Shown here in pieces: positions 33,590 to 43,699 of a DNA stretch of 64,000 nt. Location: assembly GCA_035610835.1 (NCBI GenBank), contig CM069441.1, positions 87,865,574 to 87,929,573 on the forward strand, written 5' to 3'. Position numbers and translations under genes: made by a program. The stretch's first letter is position 1. Each line of letters opens with the position of its first letter. Below the pieces are notes generated by a model. The model was not told the origin of the DNA. It made no database searches and was given only the letters and a program-made list of their open reading frames with translations. Origin of the DNA: Ophiura sarsii (Eukaryota; Echinodermata; Ophiuroidea; Amphilepidida; Ophiuridae).

Positions 33590-34000
33590 AAATCCTTCAT
33601 ATTGGTCAAATGCTTGCAAATCCCTCAGATGAATATCTGAAAGATGTAAACGAATGAATATTTAAATTCACGTGGAATGGAAAAGCTGATATAATGAACA
33701 TACTAAAATGTGGCCAAGTAATACAGGACCACCATTTCGGAAGAGTAAATTTACCATATGTAATATCACATTTGAAAGATTTGAATAATAAATTAGCTAA
33801 GACGTATTGAGTACGGAGATCAAAAATGGGTTTACTTTTTCACATCTTTCTTTTGCAAGATTTTGCCAAAAAAATGACATATTCAAATTTGGAATAAACG
33901 GATGGGGTAAAATAAGCAGTTAGATATAAAACTGTGGATTATAACTCTTATACAAGAAATTATTTGTGGTGGAATGATAACATTTAATAGTTGGAACCAA
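33590..34000 (+). mobile_element. Remnant of an L1/Tx1-type LINE reverse transcriptase
   Basis: With frameshifts, the plus strand reads LANPSDEYLKDVNE, a stop, IFKFTWNGKADIMN, then HFGRVNLPYVISHLKDLNNK. This NPxxE...F.F.WNGK pattern is typical of the region after the reverse transcriptase core in L1-like LINE ORF2 proteins. It is short and degraded. Confidence 0.5.
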
Positions 34001-34359
34001 TCTGTGAGATATTTATACACATCTGTATGATGAACGAGTATAAATTGTTAGTAGGCCTATACATTGATTTATTCAAACCTATGGTGTATGAACCACTTTC
34101 AGGATAAAAAAGGATTGTTAACTGTTTTATAAACTAATGTTAACGTGGTTAACAATGTAAACAAAACATAAACAAATTACAATCAACGAAAAAGACTGAC
34201 GAAATAAATGCTGCCAATCTATGCAAGTCACAGATACAAAAACTTCATATTGGTTTCAGTTCAAAGTGATAAATAACATACTAGCTACTAATAGTCATTG
34301 CTCTTTAAAATGAAAATCTTACTATAATTTGCCGTATGTTGTATGTAGGGATGTATGTA

Positions 34360-35215
34360 TGTATTTATCCTACCATCAAGACGATTCTTGTGTTCCTATT
34401 GGATAAGCGCTTGAATTTAGTGACTAGATATATCCCGTATCCGACCCCGTATCCCGTATCCGGTCAGTAAGGAACTGCGCATGCGTTTTAGTAGGGTTGC
34501 TACGGCGCCGACATGACGATCGTCGGATTGCATCTGAACTTGCTCGGGTTTTAGGTGACTACTACTTTACAGAATCATTTTGTTTTAATAGTGTTTTAGT
34601 AGGATAAAATCGTCATTAGGTGAGGTTGGGTCGGATACGGATTATATCTAGCCTCGGAGTCTGTATCGGGACTCGGGCTGCGCCCTCGCCCCGATACAGA
34701 ATCCTCAGCTAGATATAATCCGTATCCGACCCAACCTCACCTAATAACTAATATTATCCTACCATCAAGACGATTCTCGTGTTCCTATTGGATAAGCGCC
34801 TGAATTTAGTGACTAGATATATTCCGTATCCGACTATCCGACCCCGTATACGGTCAGTAAGGAATTCGCGCGCATGCGTTACTAGGGTTGCTACGCTACG
34901 TACGTGACGTTCGTCAGATTGTTGATCAACAATGGCGTTTGTGTCAGCGTCAAAGCCGGACCCTGCAGTAAATCCTAAGCGCCGTACAAAATGTAGGTTT
35001 AAACAGAATCATTTGTTCTTGTTTTGTTTGAATAGTGTTTTAGTAGGATAAAATCGTTATTAGGTGAGGTTGGGTCGGATACGGATTATATCTAGCCTCG
35101 GAGTCTGTATCGGGACTCGGGCTGCGCCCTCGCCCCGATACAGAATCCTCGGCTAGATATAATCCGTATCCGACCCAACCTCACCTAATAACTAATAGTA
35201 TCCATAAAAGGCTCT
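34360..35215. repeat. Tandem ~390-440 bp repeat, each unit ending in a 131-bp palindrome
   Basis: TATCCTACCATCAAGACGATTC starts both units (about 34366 and 34756). Each contains GGTTGCTACG-type sequence and TTTTAGTAGGATAAAATCGT and finishes with the palindromes at 34615-34746 and 35059-35189. These pair AGGTGAGGTTGGGTCGGATA and CGGATTATATCTAGC with their complements around ACTCGGGCTGCGCCCTCG. This is a foldback-like repeat, duplicated in tandem. Confidence 0.75.
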
Positions 35216-35389
35216 CTCAGTTTGCAACTAAACGCCGTAAACTTTGCACTGATAAAAGATGATTATAATGTGAGTGTTATAAGCTATAAATGGCTGAAAA
35301 CCGTACAGAATTGACCGAGATATGAGCAAAAGCGGGAAATCAAAGGCCTTTTCAGCCCGGCTTTTGAGACTATTTCTACGGGCCGCCCA

Positions 35390-35640
35390 AGCCCGTGGCA
35401 TATTTCAACTCCCAAGGCCTAAACCTTAACCATTTCCCGTACCCCGCCTAAACCGTGACCAACTCCCGTGGCGCAGCGTATTTCTCCAATATTTGCCCGC
35501 CCGCGTGTGTAGGGGTGCGTGGGTGTAGTGTGTGTGCGCGTTTATTTTGCATGGCACACTGCGACGCGTAGTGTTACGCGCGCCGACTGCATGGTTACAG
35601 TGTGCGCATAGAGAAAAAATAAACATAATAGAGCTTATTA
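35390..35640. repeat. Partial R1-related repeat
   Basis: CCATTTCCCGTACCCC, GTGTGTAGGGGTGCGTG and CGACGCGTAGTGTTACGCGC echo 1970-2160 of R1 in diverged form. The flanks give no clear ends. Confidence 0.5.
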
Positions 35641-36439
35641 CCGATGATCAATTTTGTTGAAAACAAAACAACATGGGATGTATTTTTAATTATTTTTTGT
35701 TTCTCGTGGGACACTCTTTTGCAACGCCCTGTATCTTACACAAATTAAATCTTAAATTCACAAGGAAATTAGTATTGTAAGAATTTGTACTTTTCACTTG
35801 ACATATACGAATATTCCAAAAATGTTACATGTAGCATCATCACATTGCCTAAAACCTGACTACTGGCCCGGTAACAAGCTGATTTTTGCAATTTTCCAGA
35901 AAAAAACGACTATAAGCCTTCTCTGTGATAAATGGATAATAGCAAATGAAAAGAACTTTACAAATTACTTTTGATGGCTCTGAGAATCCGGGATTTTATG
36001 GCAGGTTGACGCGCACAATTCCATGACATTTTGTGGGTATCATGCTATTGTTCTCTGTGTAAATAAGAGCATGTGACCAATTGTACAATGATTTAGTCAA
36101 TTCTTATGATGAGGAACTTTGTTGTTTGATGGATTAGGCCCCTTTGATTACCAGTGGCGGCACCACACAAGTGGGAGGGGAATTTCCCCTCGGTCACGAT
36201 CCTCAGCCCTCCACCCCAGTAAGCCTCCATTTTGTCCCCAAATAATCGAGAGAAAAACTTGGTCTGAAATCTTTTAATTCCGACCACTAAAAATTGAGCT
36301 AATTTCACGCAATTTTGACATTCAGAGATGAACTTTTAGGATTTTTGTTGCATAATATGTATACATTTTCTTTTGTCTCAGCCCTAGCTATCTTACTTCC
36401 AATTTCTCATGCATTTGTATTTGTTCTCGCACCTGTATT
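35641..36439. other. Interior of composite insertion, unassigned
   Basis: No gene was recognised. A CAGTGGCGGCACCAC hAT-like left end is at about 36152, matching the type of right end seen at 5803-5815. Confidence 0.4.
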
Positions 36440-36677
36440 GGGCTATTCCAGATAATAATGACGCCCCCCCCCCCCCCCCCCCCTATAGAAGACATTGGAA
36501 TTCCATACTTTTTTCCACCAATTCCATACTTTTTTAAAGTTTGATCTGGAATTCCATACTTTTTTTGAAGTTTGATCTGGAATTCCATACTTTTTTGAAG
36601 TTTGATCTGTATTTGTCCTCTATGGGGGGGGGGGGGGGGGCTCATTATTAGGGGGGTTATTATTATCTGGAATAGCC
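36440..36677. repeat. MITE with GGGCTATTCCAGATAATAAT ends
   Basis: The TIR GGGCTATTCCAGATAATAAT is mirrored by TTATTATCTGGAATAGCC. The interior has three units of GGAATTCCATACTTTTTTGA plus AGTTTGATCT between poly-C and poly-G runs. It is a relative of the 30851-40221 termini (TGGGCTATTCC), so related elements are nested. Confidence 0.75.
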
Positions 36678-37149
36678 AATTTTGTCATCCTCGATTGCCT
36701 CCACACACACCTCTCTCATCGCTCATGAGAAGGAGCAGGCGAGCGCTGGGATTCCTTTTTTTTTTTAAATTATTTTTATAGATTGTCAAAAAACTCAAAA
36801 TGATGGGTTATAATAATAATAGACTAACCAAAAGTTTGCACTTTTAAGTGACCAAATGTGTGGAAGCACAAACTTAATTTTACATAAAGTGCACTTTAAG
36901 TTTTAGGCATGCATCAATTGCACATCAAAATACAAATTTGTGAATTATATGATGCACCTTATTCTGTCAAAAAATTGATGCATGAATAGTATTTCCCAAA
37001 TGTTTAAAATTCAGAATACACAGTATTGACATTTTTTTTATGTAGGCCTATACTCATTCAATAAAGTTCTACCTCCTCACTCATAACATAGCTAATCTGA
37101 ATGACATTTGTCGTGCTTAGCGCTGAATCATAGCTACACATTTATAATA

Positions 37150-37990
37150 AAATATAATTGATGTCTGTTTCATGATCCAATCAAAGTTAGAGAGAGATTT
37201 TGGATTTTCGGAAAATTACCCTAAAGATAAACACATGGTGTTTTTTTCTCTCTTCGTATTGTACGATTTGATACAGATTTAAATAATGTAAATAGAAAAA
37301 ATTGATGATTTCTGAATATAATACTGTATTATCATATTTTATAAATCAGATTGTAGGCAAAATTAACCTTTGAGGGCTAGCAAATGGCATAATATCAATT
37401 TGAATGTATTGCTACTTTTTTTAAACTTTATCATACTGGAATACTGCTATTCAGTCAAATTTTCATTGTTAAAGGTAGATGTTCCGATTGCTGGCCCGAT
37501 TTTCAACTTGATGTTTTCTATTTTACATGAAAGGTCATCCTTATAATTGTCGCATTCCAAAGTTTGAGTTGCATAACTCCAATGGTTCTATTTTTAGAAG
37601 CACAAGGTCACATACATTTGCCCATTAAGTTATACACAAACTGATTTCAGCCTATAATTTCTAAATGGCACATTTCTGGTCCCTAAGATTTTACAGACAT
37701 AATGAGAAAAATATGGGGATTCTCCTGATATCAAAATATCTTGATGTGAAAAAAATAATCATAGCCCCAAAAAAGTGATCGGGTCATATACCTTTAAAAG
37801 TCAAGCCACAGTGATGCATCAAACGTTAAATCTTAACATGATAGTTACTCAGAGTTTATAAAGATGTATAACAAGTTTGTTTCTTCCTTATATGTATTCA
37901 AAACAAGTTTTATAGTAACCAACCCCTCAGAACCATGACATAAAACAGTTTAAAAAAGGCCTCCTCCTTTTTTAGGTTCACAAAAGTGTA
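37150..37990. repeat. Dispersed duplicate of 50630-51040, with nested TTAA MITE
   Basis: AGAGAGAGATTTTGGATTTT, CACATGGTGTTTTTT and GATTGTAGGCAAAATTAACC correspond to similar text at 50660-50850. Nested at 37473-37793 is an element starting AGGTAGATGTTCCGATTGC and ending GATCGGGTCATATACCT, flanked by TTAA on both sides. Confidence 0.6.
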
Positions 37991-37999
37991 TCGCTATTA

Positions 38000-39293
38000 A
38001 TTAGGGCAATTTTGCACCTGAAGTGGGAAAAAATGAAGAACAAAAAAGGGCCTCCATTTTAGGAAAAAGTCAGGACCCTTAACACGATGTTATTTTTAAT
38101 TTGCCTAGCTCTATCAAAGTTCTAATACATAGGAACAACAATTGCCTCTTCCAGCTCCACTATAATAGCATCACATGCACTGTAGAATACATCCAATGGG
38201 ATGCTCTGCCAGTGTACATGTGCAGCAAAGAAAACTTCAGTACACTCTACATGCTGTGTGCATAGATAATTAACACGTTTACTTGATTACATAACAGACT
38301 GGTGTTAGATTACTGCACATCACTGACTACATAGTACATGTAGCCTGCCCCATGCCCTGCACACAGGCTTGGCAGTGCTAAAAATCATATACCTGTAAAA
38401 CAACTTAATTTCGCTAGCAATTTAATTTCGTCATGATTTCGCTAAGCGATCCAATTCGCCAAATTAGATTGCTGCCAGTTATATTATTTATAATGGTTAT
38501 AATCATAATAGGAAGGTGTTACAAATTAGTGAAATTAAATTGCCGCAAATAGTTGACTAAATGCTAATTCGCTAAATTAAGTTGCTGTGAAATTTTAGTT
38601 ATTTTATGGTCGCACTTCCAGTATTTATAGTATTCATATTATTCGATAGCACAAATGTTCATGTGCATTTATTTATATTTACACTTTTTTTGTTGTATTT
38701 CTTAATTGACAATTCATTTATCAGGTTTGACATACTTTCTCTTCAACAAACAATTAGGTATTTATCAGCCATCAAAATAAGTTGGTAGAAAAATTGGTGG
38801 ATCATGAGTTGGCTCTTTGTATTGTAGTCCAGTCAGCAAAATTGGTCCGCAAAATTAATTGATCAGACTCAGTTGGTAAAATTAATTGATCAGACTCAGT
38901 TGGTAAAATTAATCAATCAGCAGAAAATCTGTTTGTTAAAATAAAAATTGGGGGAAGGACCGAGACAGTGGCGTGTCGGAAGGGAGGGGGGGGGGGGGGG
39001 GACTATTATTTTGGAATTGCACCCATTCAGGGAATTGAATGGGGTTTGCTTAATTTATATCCAATTTCAATTGGGGTCAGTTGGGGGAATCGAATCCAAA
39101 TAAGTATAAAGATGGCAGAACGCATATGTACAGGACTACATTTTCAGAAGCCCATGTAAAACCAAAAATGTACCTTAAAGGCCTATGACCAGATTCGCTA
39201 TAAATATCAAAATGTTTATTTTGTTTTGATTTTCCATCCCTTCAACACACCATTCTAGAGGAAAATGGTCTTTTTGTTGTTGAATATCCAAAG
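38000..39293. other. Interior of composite insertion, no gene
   Basis: A worn CTGTAAAACAACTTAATTTC-type MITE is near 38396-38590. Triplicated GATCAGACTCAGTTGGTAAA text is at 38830-38910. A CAGTGGCGTGTCGG poly-G stretch is at about 38967. No exon was recognised. Confidence 0.45.
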
Positions 39294-39301
39294 GCCAAAA
39301 C

Positions 39302-39589
39302 CAGTGGCGTACCGACCGGGGGGGGCAGGGGGGCAAGTTGCCCCCCCCCCCCCCCCGGCTCCAAATACCGGGACGCTAAATTCCCAAGACCGGGTCGCTA
39401 AATTTGCATAAGGAAAAAAATAGGGCCTAAAACACTGAGGAATTGGCATTATTTGTTAACCGTTGTGTTTTTTTTTAGTCCAAAATTTTGAGACTGTGCT
39501 AATTTTGTTGAATGTGCGAAATTGTGTGACTGTGCGAAATTTTGTGACTAAGCGAAATTTTTTGACTGTGCGATTTTTTTTGACCCTAG

Positions 39590-39632
<43 letters not shown>

Positions 39633-39770
39633 ACTTACGTGAAATTCACGAGTTGACTAACTGGAAAACAAATTGGGGCAACCTTTTACGAAAATTTACC
39701 GGGAAATTTACGCCACTACCGGGACGACATACTTCTGCCCCCCTGGCTCACATGCCGCGGTACGCGCCTG
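39302..39770. mobile_element. hAT-like element with 43-bp poly-C
   Basis: The ends are CAGTGGCGTACC and GGTACGCGCCTG. The perfect 8-bp duplication GCCAAAAC is at 39294-39301 and 39771-39778. The interior has a GTGCGATTTTTTTTGACC motif, an uninterrupted C run at 39590-39632, then ACTTACGTGAAATTCACGAG and TTGGGGCAACCTTTTACG. The same interior occurs at 41220-41698 and inside 52741-53146. Confidence 0.85.
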
Positions 39771-39791
39771 GCCAAAACTCTTTTTATTTTT

Positions 39792-40143
39792 GGGAATTCC
39801 CACGCCCATGCCTTCTATACCTTCGAGAGGAATATGGCATTTTTTCTTGGGAATTCCCACCGACAAAATCCAAAATTTGGGAATTCCCACTGCCAAAATG
39901 TGATGATTTTTTGGGAATTCCCATGCCTTCTATACCTTCAAGAGGAATATGGATTTATTTTTTGGGAATTCCCACGGCCAAAATGTGATGATTTTTTGGG
40001 AATTCCCATGCCTTCTATACCTTCGAGAGGAATATGGAATTTCTTTTTGGGAATTCCCACTGTCAAAATGTGATGATTTTTTGGGAATTCCCATGCCTTC
40101 TATACCTTCGAGAGGAATATGGAATTATTTTTTGGGAATTCCC
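39792..40143. repeat. 85-bp tandem repeat with nine GGGAATTCCC palindromes
   Basis: Sites start at 39792, 39849, 39879, 39913, 39964, 39998, 40049, 40083 and 40134. From 39913 the spacing alternates 51 and 34 bp, an 85-bp period. Repeats include CCATGCCTTCTATACCTTCG and AGAGGAATATGG. A degenerate tenth site (GGGATTCCC) is near 40170. Confidence 0.9.
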
Positions 40144-40221
40144 ACGCTCAAAAAGTGTCAAATATTTTGGGATTCCCATGCCTTCTATAGGGGGTGTACC
40201 TTTAATAAATGGAATAGCCCA

Positions 40222-40679
40222 ATTCATTTACAATAGTATGTTTTACATATGCACGATTAATCTAAAAAGGCACCTAAAATTGATATGATAGGACCTCTCA
40301 AGTAACCATGAATTTTAAGGTCTTATGGACTTTTACCAAATTTTCAATAGAATGGATGGCACTTTGAAATTAGCCTTACATAGCTATAGTTTTAAAACAC
40401 CTTTTTACTTAAAATGGACTAAATGTTGTTGGTGAGGGGTTTTTCTTCAACATTTATTTGTGTTTTACCAATTAAAAAGAAATTAGAAATGTAACATGGG
40501 TCTCAAATAAAAAGAAAACTCTCATTATCATAATCATACACTTGCAATTCAATTTTGCACAGTGACAATTTTCCAAAATGCTTGAAAATCTTAAAAAGTA
40601 TCCAAAATACCTTATAATGTGAAAAGAAACTACCATTTTTCCACATGAAAGTCATTCCTAATGCATATCATGTCTTATT
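40222..40679. other. Intron 2 of copy 2 shared with units 1 and 3
   Basis: It closely matches 15655-16018 and 63085-63547 (ACCTAAAATTGATATGATAG, CTTAAAATGGACTAAATGTT). No exon was seen. Confidence 0.65.
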
Positions 40680-40897
40680 CAGGCCTGGAAATAGCACCTG
40701 CCCACCTGCCCATAGCGGGTAACTATTGCGTCGTGCGGGTGACGATACAACAGTGCCTGACCAACTGGCAGGTATTGTTTTTCAAACTCACAGTGTAAGG
40801 GAGTTACACTGGCTAGCGGAATTTTGTTGGGCAGGTATTTTGTGGGAAATTATTGGCCCGACTGGCTGGTTGAAAGAAATCTGAAGTTCCAGCCCTG
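40680..40897. mobile_element. hAT-like MITE shared by units
   Basis: The ends are CAGGCCTGGAAATAGCACC and GAAGTTCCAGCCCTG. CTTAT-type bases lie on both flanks, but a clean 8-bp duplication cannot be read. Orthologues are 63548-63767 and the LINE-split copy at about 16019 onward. Confidence 0.65.
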
Positions 40898-41036
40898 CTT
40901 ATCTACTTTTTTGCTCATTTGTTTTACATGAATGATATGGTTCATTTGTCACATCAACTTTTAATGATAATGAAATGATTCATGTGTAAATTAAAACCGT
41001 GTACCACAATCTGCATTCTTACAATTAGCTAATTAC

Positions 41037-41209
41037 CTTTGATATCACTCTGTAGTAACTGAACTGATCACTGGTCTCCAGATGACACGGGAACATGCCC
41101 TCATTGGCATCATTCAGTTGACAATCCAACGTCCTATCCCCATAGTTAAACGACAAACATTCCAGGTTGACGGCACATAACAGCGCACAACGGACGACAC
41201 CTCGTACAT
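41037..41209 (-). pseudogene. Copy 2 exon 2 (PAN/Apple core, open)
   Basis: The exon is 173 nt, as in copy 1: VRGVVRCALLCAVNLECLSF, NYGDRTLDCQLNDANEGMFP, CHLETSDQFSYYRVISK. The cysteine frame is complete. The acceptor CCTGTAACAG survives only as part of the TSD of the hAT element that starts at 41220, and the original upstream pyrimidine tract has been displaced by 487 bp. Confidence 0.8.
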
Positions 41210-41219
41210 CTGTTACAGG

Positions 41220-41528
41220 CAGTGGCGTAACAGCCGGGGGGGGGAGGCAGGGGGGCACAGTGCCCCCCCCCCCCCTGAAGGTGCTCAGCAGGAAATTCAA
41301 ACCTACCCACCAGGAAAAAAGGGGAAAAGGGAAAAGAGGAAAAGAAGGGGGAAAGGGAAAAAAAGAGAGAGAGAAAGGAAAAAGGGAGGAAAAAGAAAAA
41401 GGAAAAGGAAAAAAAGGGGAAAGAAAGAAAAGAAGAAAGGGAAAGAAAGAAAGAAAATGTCGCAGTACAAAAAGCACAACAGTCAACAGCGACCGTGCGA
41501 ATTTTTTTGACTCTACCCCCCCCCCCCC

Positions 41529-41563
<35 letters not shown>

Positions 41564-41698
41564 ACACTTACGTGAAATTCACGAGGTGACTAATTGGGGA
41601 AAATTTTGGGGCAACCTTTTACGAAAAATTCGAATAATTCTAACCAGGAATTTTTTTGGCTGTGCCCCCCCTGACAACCAACCTCTGTTACGCCACTG
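41220..41698. mobile_element. hAT-like element at the exon-2 splice acceptor of copy 2
   Basis: The ends are CAGTGGCGTAACAGCC and CTCTGTTACGCCACTG. The 8-bp duplication GTTACAGG is at 41212-41219 and 41699-41706. Copy 1 has the single target at about 18731-18738 (TCTGTTACAGGGTG). The interior has a GGGGAAAAGG purine tract and a C run (41516-41563, one A). The long glycine/phenylalanine open frames here read this tract through the PAN exon and are artefacts. Confidence 0.92.
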
Positions 41699-41706
41699 GT
41701 TACAGG

Positions 41707-42801
41707 GTGAGAAAAAAAGTGTATTCAAAGTAAAATAATTATTAACAATATTTGTTATCAGAATATGTAGGCAACTAATGTATGCAGCAATAGATGCATG
41801 TATTCACTATTATCACTCGATCAGCAAAAAGAATAATGACATTTCTTGATACCTTTTACCAGATTGGTAAAGACTAAAGTTACTGCATTTTGAAACCGAA
41901 AAAACAAATTGAATATTTTACTCAATAACAAGTGGATTCATGTATGGTACACATAATAGCTATAACTAATAAAGACAAATCAAACATTTTCAGTTATTGC
42001 CATGGAACTTTAGCAGGATTAATAGCATTATTAATATACAGACCACATCTGTAGGTGTAAGTTTTTAAAAGTACCGCGTAAAGACAAAATCGGCTTAAGA
42101 AATAAATTTACACAAACGCATGTATGGACGTCGCCATATTGATCAAAGCTATGACGAAAGACTTACGACATGTCCGCGTCTGTGTTTCGTGTATTGATAT
42201 TATCCATTTATGCATTGAATTCCTGCGTGATACCGTCCAGCGACCTGTTGCTGATGAGGCGGTTTTAGTTACGATGACATCACAATATTGGGTATGGCTA
42301 TCCGATCAGCACTTTCGTAACAGACAACCGGACGCGAATTTCAAATAATTACAGGTTGGGGATGTGCAGTTTAAATTGGTTTAATTGAACATTATAGTTC
42401 TCTGTTCAATTAAAATGGTCAATATACATTAGATAATTATTTTCCTACTATGTAATGCATGGTTTAATGAATAGCATGGTATTCCTTTAAATGCGAAATA
42501 TTGACACAAAATTTGGTTTTTGTGATAGTCGGGGTGATAGTCGGACTCAGTTCCGACTAGTGTGGACCGTTTTCATGAAATAGTGGAATTCAATAGATCT
42601 TATAAGAGAAAATATCGCTAATCTTGTTCGGTTTATAAAATGTTCACTTTTACGCAAGCATAAAATATGTTTACCACAACCAATTTCAACCAACTATTCT
42701 TTAGAAAGCTAATGAGATAACCCGTCTGCCTCAATAACAAATCTGTGAAATTTGTGCACAGATATAAAATCCCAAAATTGAGTACACTTATTTTTACTCA
42801 C
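41707..42801. other. Intron 1 of copy 2
   Basis: It aligns with intron 1 of copy 1 (18740-20242) but lacks the LINE tail at 19050-19391. No gene was seen. Confidence 0.65.
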
Positions 42802-42993
42802 CCGGTATGCTCTTTATCTGATGGCCCTCCAATTGCTTGTCTTTGTAGAGTTCCATTCTGGTAGAATGCATGATATCGGTGGGCATTGGTTATGGGTATA
42901 TCTTATGGAGATTAGCAGACACGTAATAAGCAGAAGAACAGAACAGCATCCTGACTGATGGGAAATAACCTGGTTTATAAATGACATTGACAT
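42802..42993 (-). pseudogene. Copy 2 exon 1 (signal peptide, 7-nt deletion)
   Basis: ATG at 42993; it reads MSMSFINQVISHQSGCCSVL, then LLITCLLISIRYTHNQCPPI. A 7-nt loss relative to copy 1 (near GAATGCATGATATCGG) then shifts the frame to a stop at 42816-42814, before the GTGAGT donor. The exon length of 192 nt is incompatible with the phase of exon 2. Confidence 0.75.
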
Positions 42994-43693
42994 TTTCAAT
43001 GGCACCTTGAAGAACTAGCTAAGGTGAAAACTTTAACAATATTTGTATAAGGATCACTATATCCATCTAATAGTACCATGCATGTAAACACGTCTGGTCG
43101 AGTCCATTTCGAGATATAAAATGGGTTGAATAAACTTGAATATGAAGGTCGAGGACTGAGAGTTTAATTTCAAATAATGTTTATGATCGAATCCCATATT
43201 TTAGATAAGGAGTAGCGTATAATCTATTGTTTAAATGGATATATTCACTCAAGCAGAGAAACCATAATCATCTCAAATTCAGATAATTGAGATGAAGAAA
43301 AACATTTCAATAAAGTATTTTGACCATTTTAATGGTCTTAAATACATCTTAAAAGATGTATCGCCACTATATTTGTTTACAAAAATTCACCATGGCAACG
43401 ATCAAAGTTATTAAGAAAAATACAAGGGCAATCCAATTTGTGAAACGACAAGATGTCCAAATGACCAACTCTATAATACTTTAGTAATAGCACATAGAGT
43501 TCCACAAATTTCACTTATAGTACGACAGCTTCAGAGTGCCATGCTGTTAATTTGACATCGTAAATACGGTAACCTGATTAATTACAGCACTGTAATTATT
43601 ACCCAACTTGGTTGTGTGTGTTTAGTAGATGATTATTTATCTTTATCAGTGTTGCTTGAATCCAAACTTAAGAATAGTCCTGCTGAGTGAGAG
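42994..43693. other. Upstream region of copy 2
   Basis: The region 43010-43440 is alignable with the 5' flank of copy 1. The TATATATA stretch of copy 1 is replaced by ATATCC. No gene was seen. Confidence 0.5.
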
Positions 43694-43699
43694 GTGTCC

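Larger units (their letters stand above)
30851..40221. mobile_element. 9.4-kb composite insertion bounded by matching TIRs
   Basis: The left end TGGGCTATTCCATTTATTAA with GGTACACCCCCTATAGAAGG is mirrored at the right by CCTTCTATAGGGGGTGTACC and TTAATAAATGGAATAGCCCA, about 43 bp with one mismatch. ATT flanks both sides. Unit 3 has the empty site near 63080 (TTTCTAATTCATTTACAAT). GGGAATTCCC arrays lie just inside both ends. The interior holds other repeats: an inverted R1, a LINE fragment, a palindrome pair, a third TGGGCTATTCC-type MITE and a hAT-like element. It is either one large element or one MITE inflated by nested insertions. No transposase was recognised. Confidence 0.7.
22788..42993 (-). 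pseudogene. Copy 2: PAN/Apple-long stalk-C-terminal gene, disrupted
   Basis: The five exons lie at 42993-42802, 41209-41037, 30768-29435, 28495-28319 and 23101-22788, with the same splice sites as copy 1. There are three lesions. Exon 1 has lost 7 nt (around 42868) and reaches a stop at 42816-42814. Exon 3 has one extra base near 30743, so VAQC becomes VAQ-stop. A 479-bp hAT-like element sits just upstream of the exon-2 acceptor. The exon-3 length (1334 nt) is one more than a phase-compatible length, confirming the insertion. Exons 2, 4 and 5 are open and well conserved. The stalk has about 21 units. Either it is a recent pseudogene, or the assembly has errors at these points; read evidence would decide. 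Confidence 0.75.

Noticed and set aside
34615..35189. Palindromes as rho-independent terminators
   Set aside because: This is animal nuclear DNA; they are long foldback repeats without terminator context.
30980..40288. Frames encoding repeated GIP/WEFP-type peptides over the GGGAATTCCC arrays
   Set aside because: Open on both strands and in several frames because of the near-84/85-bp repeat; no link to any exon.
41025..41567. 180-codon frame joining a glycine run to the PAN exon
   Set aside because: The N-terminal part is read through the hAT-like element inserted next to the acceptor. Copy 1 shows the exon begins at the acceptor, so the extension is not coding.
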